DNA from: Kitasatospora mediocidica KCTC 9733
GTDB lineage: Bacteria > Actinomycetota > Actinomycetes > Streptomycetales > Streptomycetaceae
Direction of reading: 5' to 3'
Length of the DNA: 64,000 nucleotides
Assembly (NCBI RefSeq): GCF_000744225.1
Contig: NZ_JQLN01000005.1
Location: forward strand, 2,069,001-2,133,000
Of this stretch, positions 1 to 8,769 are shown in pieces. Positions within the stretch are counted from its first letter, which is position 1; each line of letters starts with the position of its first letter. The notes below the pieces were generated by a model. The model had not been told where the DNA came from and did not search any database. It worked only from the letters and a program-made list of their open reading frames with translations. Made by a program: the position numbers and the translations under genes.

Positions 1-939
1 AGCACCAGACCGGCAGGACCACGGGGAGCAGCCGTCGGCCTCGCCGTTCTCCAGCTCGGCGTCGGCGATGGCGTCGAAGATGTCGCCCTGGCGGCCCGAC
101 CACTCATGCGCGGTGACTCGGTCGACCGGTGCCTCGTCGAGCGGGCGGCGGCTGCGGTGCAGGTATGCCTGGCCGAGCAGTGGGGAGCCCTCGGCGGTCG
201 CCCTGGCGTTGCCCGCCCGGATCGCGTGGTCGAAAGCGACGACGTCCTTCCACTCCTCGGGCGAACCGTCCCGCAGTGCCCGCCACTGGGCATTGCCGTG
301 GTACGGGCACCCCAGGCAGCTGCTCTTCGGGGTCGATCCGAAGCCCCGCGAGCGCAGCAGCCGCAGGCAGTCCGAGCGGGAGAAGCCCTGCTCGATCAGG
401 GGGAAACGGTTCTTCATGTAGGCGACGTCGGCGTCCTTCGCCCGGTGGAACTCGTCGACGCTGATGCCGATCCACTGCTCGACGAACACCCCGGGCGGGA
501 TCCGCTGCGGGTGCGGGTAGCCGAGCAGCTCCCGGACCTTCTCCTTGATCGGCCGGATCTTGTACTGACCCGTGCACTGCCTACGTGACATGCCCTCGCC
601 GCCATCGGGGTTGAGGATGTGCAGCGGCATCGAGGCGAAGCGCTTGGCCGGGTCGAGGGCGTCGTCGCGGATGTTGCCGGAGGAGACCCGCAGGATCGGG
701 ATCCCGGCCGGTCCGGCGATCTCCCGCTCAAGCCGGTCGAGGTGCTTGTAGACGGCTCGGGGCTCCCAGCCGGTGTCGGCGAAGACCGCCAGGTCGAGAC
801 CGGGCAGGTGGCCCTCGGCGGCCAGGAGCAGCAGGACAGAACTCTGGACTCCGGCCCCGAGCGAGAGCACTCGAAGCGCGGGCTCGTCGGGTGCGGACAC
901 CCGGAGGCCGTTGGCGGGAGGCGGGGTGGTGACGGGCAT
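1..939 (-). CDS. PAPS reductase-like PP-loop ATPase family protein (C-terminus cut by window edge)
   Basis: The minus-strand frame is open from ATG at 939 to base 1 (313 codons, no stop), so the gene runs off the window. Near residues 24-32 it has LSLGAGVQSS, a variant of the SGGxDS pyrophosphate-binding loop of the adenine nucleotide alpha-hydrolase superfamily, followed by the VFADTGWEP stretch typical of phosphoadenosine phosphosulfate reductase/DndC-like proteins. Further on are a RRQCTGQYKIRPIK segment and a CLGCPYH cysteine pair. Such genes recur in actinophages and conjugative elements, where the substrate is unknown; involvement in nucleic-acid or sulfur modification is inference. It lies at the downstream end of the transfer operon. 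Confidence 0.75.
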   Translation of the reverse strand, partial: MPVTTPPPANGLRVSAPDEPALRVLSLGAGVQSSVLLLLAAEGHLPGLDLAVFADTGWEPRAVYKHLDRLEREIAGPAGIPILRVSSGNIRDDALDPAKRFASMPLHILNPDGGEGMSRRQCTGQYKIRPIKEKVRELLGYPHPQRIPPGVFVEQWIGISVDEFHRAKDADVAYMKNRFPLIEQGFSRSDCLRLLRSRGFGSTPKSSCLGCPYHGNAQWRALRDGSPEEWKDVVAFDHAIRAGNARATAEGSPLLGQAYLHRSRRPLDEAPVDRVTAHEWSGRQGDIFDAIADAELENGEADGCSPWSCRSGA

Positions 940-971
940 CGGGGGAGGACCTTCGGTGAGGGAGGGGAGGG

Positions 972-1463
972 TCAGCGGCGGGCGGCGGATGGTGGCGCCG
1001 GGCGTGCGGGCGGCCGTGGAACGGTCGGGGCGGGAGATCGTCCGGGGAGGGCGCCGCTGGGCGAGGCGGCGGTGGCCGCGTGGACCCTGGCCTCGTCCGG
1101 TGCGGACCGGCTGCCGTTGCGCAGTGCTTCGGCGGTTTCGGCGAAGCGACGCTGCGAGGCTTCACGGCCCGACGGCGGTGCCCAGCGGGCGGCGTTGGCG
1201 GCGAGTGCTGGTGCGAGTGCGCCGACCTCGTTGGCGGTGGCCGAGCCGCGGGCGAGCAGCCTGTTCTGTGCTGACCACAGGTCCAGGGACCAGCTCCCGT
1301 CGTCCAGCAGGCCCGCTTGCACACGGGCAGCCCCGGGGGCGTTCTGGTAGACCCATGTGCCGCGTCGCACGTGGCGCCAACTCGGCCCGGCGAACGCAGG
1401 ATCGGGCTCCGTGTCCTTGGACAGGCGGTCGGGCCACCGGCTGGTGGTGCGCCGGGTGCTCAC
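972..1463 (-). CDS. Hypothetical protein of conjugative element
   Basis: 163 residues starting at GTG 1463, which overlaps the TGA of the coupling-protein gene (GTGA), so translation is probably coupled. No recognised domain. The N-terminal part (about 20-110) is the ordered portion, with a WVYQNAPGAARVQAG segment; the last 50 residues are Ala/Pro/Ser-rich and probably disordered. Position directly after the VirD4-type gene suggests a transfer accessory role, but nothing in the sequence proves it. Confidence 0.6.
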   Translation of the reverse strand: MSTRRTTSRWPDRLSKDTEPDPAFAGPSWRHVRRGTWVYQNAPGAARVQAGLLDDGSWSLDLWSAQNRLLARGSATANEVGALAPALAANAARWAPPSGREASQRRFAETAEALRNGSRSAPDEARVHAATAASPSGALPGRSPAPTVPRPPARPAPPSAARR

Positions 1464-3251
1464 GACGCCAGCCCGAAGTTGTCGCGGTCAGCGGTGGCCT
1501 TGGCGAGGGCGCGCTCGGTGATGGCCTTGGTGGCGCGCGATGAAGCCGGGCCGATCTCCTTGGCGGAGCGCTCCTTGTACCAGGGCTTGAGGTCGAGCAT
1601 CGCCACCCGCATGCCGGTGGCGAACAGAAGGATCTTGCCCTTGGGCAGCGCGCGGATGGCGTCCGGCGGCAGGATGCGCTCGGTGCGCATCGACACGGAG
1701 GTGGACTTGCCGCCGTCGCTCGTCGACACCGAGGTGGTCTGGACGTCGTGCTCGCCGATCTGTCGGGACAGCTTGTCCGCGAAGTCGGCGTCGTCGATGC
1801 CGCTGCCGATCACCTTGACGGTGGCGGCGGACCAGAGGGCGTCCATGCCGGCCTCTCCCCAGCAGCGCTGGCCCTGCCGGTAGCTCTGCAGGATGGTCAT
1901 CGGGATGACGCCCCGGCTGCCAAGGTGGGAGTAGAGGTCCGGGAGGTCGCTGATGCGGCAGACGTTGGCGGCCTCGTCGAGGACGCACAGCGCGGGCGGG
2001 TCGAGGCGTCCGCCGGAGCGCTCTGCGACGATCACGGCCGCCCGCATCACCGCGTCGGCTGCCGCCGCGATGATCGCGCTGGCGCTGCCCCCGCCGTCCT
2101 TGCTCAGCAGGTACAAGGTGTCGCGGGAGGTGGCGAAGTCGAACGGCTTGAACTCCGGCAGGCCAGGCGTCGGGGTGACCCACGCGGCGATCTCCGGGTC
2201 CAGCAGGCAGCTGGCGTACTGCCTGGCCGTTTCGTAGATGCCGTCCCTGGTCTCCGTCGCGCCGGAGACAGTGCCCTGGAGCTGGGCGGAGACGGCGTGG
2301 TGGCCGGCATCGGCGAGGAGGTCGACCGGGGTGCGGTCGGCCGGAGAGGCCAACCAGGCAAGGACGTCAGTGATCGGGCGGCGGTGGCTGGAGGCGGCGA
2401 GGAAGAGGGCGCCGAGCGTGTTGCTCGCCGCGGTCGACCAGAAGTCCGAGCCGCTGGACTCGTCCACGGACGCGGTGACGAAATGCCCAGCGAGTCGCTT
2501 CGCGCCGGCGAGGTCGCGGGCGTCCGCCAAGATGTCCCACCACATCTCGCGGGGGTGATGGGCGATCTGCTGCGGATCGAGCGTCCAGACGGTGCCCACC
2601 TTCGACCGGGCGTCCACCGTGGTGGTGTAGGCGTCGTTCGCCGCCTTGTTCGAGGTGAGCAGGACAGGACCGGGTGCGGCGAGAATCGCCGGGATCGCCA
2701 GTCCGGAGGTCTTACCGGAGCGCGGCGCCATGATCGCGACGAGGACGTCCTCCCAGGAAGCACGGACCTCGGCCTTGCCGGGGGAGAGCGTGCCGACCAG
2801 GATGCCCCGGTCGTTCGGCTCGACCTCTTTTACACTCCCGGTCGTTCAGGCTCGGGCGCAGGCTGCGGGCCTTCGCGGTGACTTCCTTGTCCAGCAGCGG
2901 GGCGAGGTCGGCCTTGCGGGCGAGTCCGGTCTTCGCGCCGCCGCGCCAGCGCATCCACAGCACCAGGCCCGTGATCGTCAGGACGATGGTGAGCAGGCCG
3001 GGGATGACGCGGGCGCCGACCAGCAGTGCGGTGGCGCTCAGGTGCGGCCACAGCACGTCGGGGTGGAGCAGGGCGTCGGTGGCCCGGAACGGGGCCCACG
3101 GGCCGCTGCCGACGAAGTAGTTGGCGAGGTTGCCGGTCACCCAGGCGAGGGAGCCGAAAGCCAGGGCGGCGCCGAGGACGCCGAAGAGGAGGTAGAGGAG
3201 CGCGTCGGACCCGGACGTGGTCGACGGCGCGCTGGTACGCGGGGCAGGCAA
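1460..3251 (-). pseudogene. VirD4/TraG-type conjugal coupling protein, split by a frameshift
   Basis: Two adjacent minus-strand frames together make one VirD4-type ATPase of about 600 residues. The first (TTG at 3251, with AGGAA 7 bases upstream) gives two membrane segments (about residues 18-36 and 83-100) and reads on as LRPSLNDRE. The second frame supplies VEPNDRGILVGTL..., then the Walker A MAPRSGKTS, the Walker B VLDEAANVC, and a C-terminal arginine/lysine-rich tail ending at 1460. The second frame is closed by TGA at 2846-2848, so reading must shift forward by one base between about 2845 and 2830. The Walker A lies within nine residues of the only nearby ATG (2731), so independent translation of the second half is unlikely to make an active enzyme. 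It could be a true mutation, a sequencing error or recoding. Confidence 0.72.
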
Positions 3252-3346
3252 GGGAGTTCCTGGTGTGTGCGAGCGGGCAGGGGCGGGGCGCGCTCGGCTC
3301 TCGTACGGTTCACGGGCCTGCTCCTTGCGGATCTAGAGGGAACGTT

Positions 3347-3991
3347 TCAGCTGGTGGCGGCCGGAGGCGGGACAGCGGACGGCTGGTCGGCGGACACGTT
3401 GTCGTGGAGGTCGAGGAGGTTCTCGCCGATGAAGCCGTAGACCGAGGTGATGGTGTCCAGACGCCGGGAGATGCTGAGGAACTGGTCGGCGATGGCTCCG
3501 GCCTCCTCGGTGTCGAAGGCGGCCAGCTTGTGCGCGGCGGTCCGCGCGAAGTTCTCGACGGCGACCAGGACGCCCTCGCCCTCGTTGAAGATCGTGTCGG
3601 CGATGCGCGCAATGTCGGCAACGTCCTCGCAGCGGTACAGGGAGTCGGAGAGCTCCTCGATATCGGCTTCGAGGGACTCGGTAGGGCTGAGCCGGTAGGT
3701 GAACCGCTCGGCGTGGCCGTGGATCGTCTTCAGCTCGGGCGGCATCGTCGTCACGTACCGGGCGGCGCTGAGCATGTGGTTGGCGTAGGCGAGCGCCTGG
3801 CGTGTCGGTTCGAGCCCCAGATCGGCGGGAAGGGAAGGGAATTCGTAGGGGATGTCGGCGTCGCCGGTGAAGCCGGCATGGGCGAGGAGTTCGGCGACCA
3901 GGCCGGGGTTGAAGTCGGCGTCGGCAGTGATGTTGCCCTGGGAGTCCCGCGTGAACGTGACCACGGGTGCGGGGGTGAGTGCGGAGTACAT
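3347..3991 (-). CDS. Element-specific protein with one AGF-type repeat domain
   Basis: 214 residues; ATG 3991 is preceded by AGGAAAG at 6 bases. Residues 7-88 form one copy of a domain shared by several proteins of this element: a strand region around VVTFTRDSQGNITAD, a helix ending LLAHAGF, a PYEFPSLP turn, then a helix and LSAARYVTTMPPEL. The remainder (about 95-200) is predicted largely helical and acidic, with repeated IxDTIxxEGExVLVAVENF-like spacing reminiscent of a coiled coil. No catalytic motif is visible. It sits between the coupling protein and a relaxase-like gene. Confidence 0.65.
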   Translation of the reverse strand: MYSALTPAPVVTFTRDSQGNITADADFNPGLVAELLAHAGFTGDADIPYEFPSLPADLGLEPTRQALAYANHMLSAARYVTTMPPELKTIHGHAERFTYRLSPTESLEADIEELSDSLYRCEDVADIARIADTIFNEGEGVLVAVENFARTAAHKLAAFDTEEAGAIADQFLSISRRLDTITSVYGFIGENLLDLHDNVSADQPSAVPPPAATS

Positions 3992-4033
3992 GGAGCTTTC
4001 CTGTTCGGAAGGGGGTCGGGAGTCGGGTAGGAC

Positions 4034-4681
4034 TCAGCGAGTGCGGCCGGGAGTCTGCCCGCCGACGTGGGGGGAAGGCGCTGCGGCCGGTGCAGTGGGT
4101 CGGACGCCGGACGGGGCGGGGGAATTGGGCGATCCGGCGATGGCGGCCTGCCGCCGCTTCGCCTCGGGGTCGTTCGCGGGACGGCCGGCCCCCATCACGT
4201 CGTGCAGCAGTTCCCGGGTCCGCAGGACCTGGACGAAGTCGTGGTTCCGGGAGGCGCTCACTTCCTCGGGAAGCGAGGCGATGCCGTCGACAGCGGCCTC
4301 CAGATCCTCTTGGACCTGGGACAGCATCCGGTGGGCGGAGGCCAGTCGGGTCCACACCTCGAAGGCGGGGTTGCTGTGCGGCGCGTCGAAGTCGAGCCGG
4401 GCCCTGGCCCAGTCGGCGGACGCGGCGACCAGCTCGGTGAGCTGCGGCAGCGGACCGACGAGGGCGCTGGTCGTCTCCTCGACGATCCCGGCGACGTCCT
4501 GCGGGCCGGCCGTCACTTCGAGCCGGGAGATCATGCCCGGCATCGAGTAGGGGTCGGCGGCGGGCGGAGGGAAGTACCGGACCTGGAGGGGCGGGTCGGG
4601 ATCCGGTCCGTGCGCGAGGCGGATGTTGTGCCGCATCGCGGCCCCGATCGCCTCACCGATCGACGGGTAGTGCTCAGGCAT
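4034..4681 (-). CDS. Hypothetical helical protein of conjugative element
   Basis: 215 residues from ATG 4681 (GGAG 9 bases upstream). The N-terminus (MPEHYPSIGEAIGAAMRHN) looks ordered; residues 60-165 are helical with regular hydrophobic spacing and could form a coiled coil; the last 45 residues are Pro/Ala/Ser-rich. It resembles in layout the C-terminal half of the neighbouring relaxase-like protein, with long helices for partner contacts, but no family is recognised. It is co-directional with its neighbours and separated by only 33-42 bases, so it is part of the transfer operon. Confidence 0.6.
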   Translation of the reverse strand: MPEHYPSIGEAIGAAMRHNIRLAHGPDPDPPLQVRYFPPPAADPYSMPGMISRLEVTAGPQDVAGIVEETTSALVGPLPQLTELVAASADWARARLDFDAPHSNPAFEVWTRLASAHRMLSQVQEDLEAAVDGIASLPEEVSASRNHDFVQVLRTRELLHDVMGAGRPANDPEAKRRQAAIAGSPNSPAPSGVRPTAPAAAPSPHVGGQTPGRTR

Positions 4682-4714
4682 CGCGCCAACTCCACTGAGA
4701 GGTACGGGGGGTGG

Positions 4715-5956
4715 TCACCGCGTGCGGACCGGCGTCCGGGGTCCCGCAACGGACGGCGGTGCGGTTGCGGTCGCCGCGGTGGCGTTCACACCGCGGGCGG
4801 CGACGGCCGGTGAGGTGGCGCGGGCCGCGCGGACTGCGGCTGAGTAGGAGGCGGACGCCCGACGGTCGGCGGCACCTGCCGTGTGGGACTTGGCGCGCTG
4901 CACCTCGTCGACAGCCCCGGCCAGTTCGGCCTGGGCAGCGACGAGGTGGTCGGAGGCGACGCCGAACCGGTCCGAGAGTGCGTACTGCTCGGGGTCGAGG
5001 TCAGTGATCTGCTCGGACGCGATCTCCATGGCTTCCTGAAGGCGGACGAGCGCTCCGTCGTCCGGGTCGAGCAGGTTGTCGAGCACGCCGGCAAGTTCGT
5101 CGAACTCGGTGGCGGCGCGGAGCTGGTCGGTGAGGTGGAGAAGCTGCTGCCCTGCGGTGTTGAGCGGCTCGATGTCGAGCTGGGGGTCGAGGTCGACGTC
5201 GTACCGGGCGGCGCGCAGCATCTCTGCCGCGTGGGTGGCGATGGCGGCGCTGTCGGGGCGGGCGGTGGAGCTGGGAAGCCGGTGGCGGCGGCCGTGCCAG
5301 TCCTCGATCTGCTTGAACCCTGCGTGCTTGAGCAGGGCGGCGGACAGGTCGTCGCTGGAGCCCTTGGCGACGACGCTGCCGCTCGGTTCGAGGCTGATGG
5401 CGATCACGGGTGTGGGCATGCGGTAGTCCTTGGCAGTGGTGAAGGAGGGCGCCGACCGGTTGAGGTGGCCGAGGTCGGCGGCGATGCGGTGGCATTCGGC
5501 CTGCGCGTGGAAGGCGTCCCGGTAGGTGCCGTGGACACCGCCGTCCTCGCGGACGACGGTGGCGACGATGTGCACCGAGCGGTCGAGGGTTCGGATCGCG
5601 GCCCACCGGCAGCCGTTCGGATCGTCTGCGGGGGCGAGTCCGGTCGCGGTGACCAGACGGCGGGCGACGTGGGCCCACTGGGCGTCGGTCAGGTCCGGGT
5701 GGCGCGGGTCGGAGCGCACGGAGCACATCCACACCGGGCGCTCGGGTGCCCGGGAGCCGATCCTGGTGGCCGGGGCATCCAGGACGCCGCCGCCGAGGAC
5801 TTCCTGCGGGTCGCCGAAGAGGGGGAGCTGTTTGCCTGCTCCGCGGTAGTCGGCATCGATCAGCCGGGGCCGCAAGCGGTAGCGCGGGTCATCGTGCCCG
5901 TAGAGGGCGGGAATCAGCGCGGCCGTGGTGGTGGCGCGCTGCAGGTGGGCGATCAC
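4715..5956 (-). CDS. Relaxase/mobilization-like N-terminal domain fused to an AGF-type domain and helical tail
   Basis: 413 residues from GTG 5956, with GAGAGGGG just upstream. Residues 1-170 match the N-terminal layout of Streptomyces MobA/MobL-type relaxases: MIAHLQRA...ALYG, then RPVWMCSVRSDPRHPDLTDA, CRWAAIRTLDRSVHIVATVV and a trailing helix. In the family the HUH-type metal site is an HxH pair (DDHxHIV); here only His129 remains and the first His is Ser127. Residues 183-265 carry the AGF-type domain (VIAISLEPSGSVVAKG, LLKHAGF, HRLPSS, LRAARYDVDLDPQL), followed by a helical Ala/Thr-rich tail. An internal ATG at 5419 has its own AAGGA seven bases upstream, so a second, shorter product starting at MPTPVIAI is possible. 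Confidence 0.65.
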   Translation of the reverse strand: MIAHLQRATTTAALIPALYGHDDPRYRLRPRLIDADYRGAGKQLPLFGDPQEVLGGGVLDAPATRIGSRAPERPVWMCSVRSDPRHPDLTDAQWAHVARRLVTATGLAPADDPNGCRWAAIRTLDRSVHIVATVVREDGGVHGTYRDAFHAQAECHRIAADLGHLNRSAPSFTTAKDYRMPTPVIAISLEPSGSVVAKGSSDDLSAALLKHAGFKQIEDWHGRRHRLPSSTARPDSAAIATHAAEMLRAARYDVDLDPQLDIEPLNTAGQQLLHLTDQLRAATEFDELAGVLDNLLDPDDGALVRLQEAMEIASEQITDLDPEQYALSDRFGVASDHLVAAQAELAGAVDEVQRAKSHTAGAADRRASASYSAAVRAARATSPAVAARGVNATAATATAPPSVAGPRTPVRTR

Positions 5957-6140
5957 GGCGTCCCCTCTCGGACGGGCGGCGGGGCCCGGCGGGCGGGCTG
6001 GCAAGGAGAGGATCCGCAGATCCGGCGGTTTGGCCCGGCCGGAGATCGGTGGTAGGAGCTGGCGGCCGGAGCAGCCTGGTGTCGGCGTGGCGATGCCGTG
6101 CTGTGGCCGGTGCCCTGCGCCGGGGCAGGGCACCGGCACG

Positions 6141-6638
6141 TCACACGAAGGGGTTCTCGGTCGGCCGGTCTGCGTCCACTGCTGCGTCCAGCAATTCCTC
6201 CAGGTCGCGGGGCTCGGACGCGCGCTGGTCGATCCACCAGCCGGCGCGTGTGACCGTACGGGCCCGCTCCTCGATCTGCTCCCAGTCGGTCTCGGGCAGG
6301 CCGTCCTCCAGGACGAGGACCGTGTAGGCGGCGGCAAGGAGCTGGTGGCGGCAGCGCACGCCCCAGGCCCGGCCCTTGTCGGTGCCCTCCAGCGGCGGCA
6401 TCCGGTACTGCTCGGACCAGGCGTCCGACTCCGCCTGCTCGGCGGCGCGCTTCGCCTCCAGCCAGGCGGCCTTGTCGGTTTCGTCTCCGTCCTTCGCTGC
6501 CCGCCAGCAGTCGGTGCAGTCCTGCTTGGCGAGCCAGTCGGCGAACCCGGCGCGGCGGTCGGCCGGGCGGTCACCGAGGTCACGCTCGCGCTCGTGCCCG
6601 CACGAGTGCGAGATCTTCCATACCTTCTTCACTGCCAT
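6141..6638 (-). CDS. Small Cys/His protein, hypothetical
   Basis: 165 residues from ATG 6638, with AAGGACCC about 6 bases upstream. The N-terminal SHSCGHERERDL followed by DCTDCW gives a Cys-x-His...Cys-x-x-Cys arrangement (about residues 12-46) that could bind zinc; the rest is charged and tryptophan-rich, with WEQIEERARTVTRAGWWID near the C-terminus. Similar CGH...CxxC hypothetical proteins are common on Streptomyces mobile elements. No enzymatic function can be assigned. Confidence 0.65.
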   Translation of the reverse strand: MAVKKVWKISHSCGHERERDLGDRPADRRAGFADWLAKQDCTDCWRAAKDGDETDKAAWLEAKRAAEQAESDAWSEQYRMPPLEGTDKGRAWGVRCRHQLLAAAYTVLVLEDGLPETDWEQIEERARTVTRAGWWIDQRASEPRDLEELLDAAVDADRPTENPFV

Positions 6639-6674
6639 CTCGGGTCCTTCGTCTGGTTAGGGGGCGGTCTGGGG

Positions 6675-7433
6675 TCAGCGGGCACGGGCGAAGGCAACTC
6701 GCGGATCTGCTGCAGTAGGTGGCGGGCCCGACGGAACAGCGGCCTTCGCGGTGGTCACCGAGCGGGCCGCCGGGCTCTTGGCGAGCGCGGCCTCGTCGAC
6801 GCGGAACCTGCGTGTGGTGAACGCCTCGCTGGCCGGGGCCCTGCGGGCGGCGACGGAGTCGGCGAGCTGCGGATGCATCGCCACCTGGTAGTCGCCCCGC
6901 TGCAACGCCACCGTGGTCCTGGCCACCGCGTCGAGGGACTGCGCCCGGGTGGCGGCCGGCGGGGCGAGGTGGATGTCCAGCTCGCGGTGGTGGCGCCAGC
7001 CGTCGGTCTCCAGGAAGACGGCCGGACTGAGCGGCTGGTTGCCGCCGACGGCGGCGACGATGCCCAGCCGCGGGTGTTCTGCGAAGGCGACGTCAGGGCC
7101 CGTGTCCACTTCGTGGGCCGGTGGTTGGAGGGGCGCGTCGATCCGCGTCCGCGCTGTTTCGGTGGCGTTCGTGGGCGCGAGGGCCAGGTCGGTGTCGACG
7201 CGGTAGCCGGCCCCGTTGAGGAGCTTGGCGGCCCAGGCCGCGCGTTCGGTCGGTTCGCGGTGCTGGTCGGTCAGCGCGTACAGGCTCGGATGGCCGGGGA
7301 CGGGCTGGAACTCGAGCCGCTCCAGGAACCACTGGGCGGCGGCCGACTGCGTGGGCAGGGCCGCGACGATGCCGTGATCGGGGTGGCGGCCGAGGGCGAC
7401 GTGGGGCAGGAGGTCGGGTGAATCGGCAGACAT
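6675..7433 (-). CDS. Element-specific protein with two tandem AGF-type domains
   Basis: 252 residues; the start chosen is ATG 7433, which has GGAG 8 bases upstream. Two copies of the same domain are visible: residues 9-86 (VALGRHPDHGIVAA, FLERLEFQPVPGHPSLYAL, LLNGAGYRVDTDLAL) and 112-190 (VAFAEHPRLGIVAAVG, FLETDGW, VALQRGDYQVAMHPQL). The HP-x-x-GIVAA signature is in both, so this is an internal duplication. The tail is Ala/Pro-rich. The function of the domain is unknown; related copies occur in the proteins encoded at 3347-3991 and 4715-5956. Confidence 0.65.
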   Translation of the reverse strand: MSADSPDLLPHVALGRHPDHGIVAALPTQSAAAQWFLERLEFQPVPGHPSLYALTDQHREPTERAAWAAKLLNGAGYRVDTDLALAPTNATETARTRIDAPLQPPAHEVDTGPDVAFAEHPRLGIVAAVGGNQPLSPAVFLETDGWRHHRELDIHLAPPAATRAQSLDAVARTTVALQRGDYQVAMHPQLADSVAARRAPASEAFTTRRFRVDEAALAKSPAARSVTTAKAAVPSGPPPTAADPRVAFARAR

Positions 7434-7527
7434 GAGGGAACTCCGCTTCGGGGCACGGGCGGTGGTCGGTTGACGGGGCGCGGTCTGCTGGTACGAGGCA
7501 TGTGGTGCTCCTTCCGGGCGGTCGTGG

Positions 7528-8649
7528 TCAGCGGCGGGGCCCGGCCGGGCGCACAGCGGCGGCAGCCGCAGCCAGGGCGGGCTCGGCGGGGTGGCCCGTG
7601 AGGGTGCGGGTTGCCGTAGGGGAGGCGGCGAGGGCGGCGGCAACCCTGGCCTCGTCGGAGGCCGTCGCGCAGACGGGCGGGGGTGCTGACCGGGAGCGGC
7701 CGGGATGGGGGGCGTGCCGGTCGGCGAGGTCGCCGCGCATCGCTCGGACCTCCCGCACGTAGCCCCCGACGTGCTCGGAGATGTAGCGCAGGCGCGCGGC
7801 GTAGTGCGGATCAGCGGCGCCGCCGAGGCCCTCCCACCACTCGGCGGTCTGGTCGAGGACACCGATCACCTGGTCGAGGACGCCGTCGCCGGGGGCGGTC
7901 AGCTCGCTGAGCGCCTCGACGACCTCCCGCGTGTGGCCAGCCTCGGCGATCGCCCGGCCGACCGAGGGCAGCGAGACCCCAGGCGGGTTGCGCGGGGCTG
8001 CGGTGGGTCGCGGATCCACAGGGCGCAGGTCAGCGGGGAAGGCGTAGCCGTACCCCTCGTCGCGCAGGAGGTCGAGAGCCCGGCCGAGCGCTGCCTGCCG
8101 TTCGCCGGGATCAGCCATGCCAGCGGGCAGCCGGTGGTAGCTGTCGCGGAAGCGGACGACGGGGACGAAGCCAGCCCGGTGCAGTAGCGACTCGGCGCGC
8201 TGCTGCAGCGCCGCCGCCTGCTCCCGTGTCGCGACGCCCAACTCGTCGAGGCGGGCGTCGACCCCGGCCAGCAGGTGCGGAACGCTCCCCGCGTTGAACT
8301 GCGCCGGGCCGCCGGCCTGGCTGTCGTAGACGATCTCGAACAGGTCGGGGTCGTCGGGGTTCGAGCGCGTCACCAGCCAGCCCGGGGGAGTGTCGTCCGG
8401 GTAGTCGGACTGCTCCGGCGAGATCGTCAGATGGCTGCCGTCGGGAAGTTCCGCGTTGACGATGTAGTCGTCGAGGCCGAAGTCCACGGTGCAGTCGAGT
8501 CCCCGCTGTTCGAGCGGGACGGTGATGTCGGCGTAGCGCTGGCGGTTGGCGGTGTCTCCGGGCTTGTCCGGGGTGAAGGGCCCGAAGACGCGGGCGTTGA
8601 TGGCTCCGCCCGTGTCGCTGAACAGCACGGTTACGCAGTCGGGATCCAC
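7528..8649 (-). CDS. Hypothetical element protein with a C-terminal AGF-like segment
   Basis: 373 residues from GTG 8649 with a strong AAGGAGA seven bases upstream. The N-terminal 110 residues are beta-rich (VTVLFSDTGGAINARVFGPF, DDYIVNAELPDGSHLTISPE) and acidic. Around 150-220 is a partial relative of the element's repeated domain (LLHRAGFVPVV, YHRLPAGM, LLRDEGYGYAF). Residues 240-320 form two or three helices; the tail is Ala/Pro/Arg-rich. No motif for catalysis or membrane insertion is seen. It belongs to the transfer operon by direction and spacing. Confidence 0.6.
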   Translation of the reverse strand: MDPDCVTVLFSDTGGAINARVFGPFTPDKPGDTANRQRYADITVPLEQRGLDCTVDFGLDDYIVNAELPDGSHLTISPEQSDYPDDTPPGWLVTRSNPDDPDLFEIVYDSQAGGPAQFNAGSVPHLLAGVDARLDELGVATREQAAALQQRAESLLHRAGFVPVVRFRDSYHRLPAGMADPGERQAALGRALDLLRDEGYGYAFPADLRPVDPRPTAAPRNPPGVSLPSVGRAIAEAGHTREVVEALSELTAPGDGVLDQVIGVLDQTAEWWEGLGGAADPHYAARLRYISEHVGGYVREVRAMRGDLADRHAPHPGRSRSAPPPVCATASDEARVAAALAASPTATRTLTGHPAEPALAAAAAAVRPAGPRR

Positions 8650-8769
8650 GGGCTCTCCTTCGAGAGGGCGGCCAGGCGGAGCGCCGGGGCCGGCGGGAGG
8701 TGAGGGGACGACGACGAGGATGCGGAGATCCGCCGGTTTGGCGGGGCCGTGATCCGGTGGTAGCGCCGG

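Noticed and set aside
2712..3251. Independent small membrane protein of 179 residues
   Set aside because: Its last 40 residues are out-of-frame noise, while the alternative frame continues the VirD4-type sequence directly into the Walker A motif.
5957..6583. Extension of the relaxase-like frame upstream to 6583
   Set aside because: It overlaps the 165-residue gene at 6141-6638 in another frame and reads as Arg/Pro/Ser-rich noise; GTG 5956 has a good ribosome binding site and starts the relaxase-like domain.
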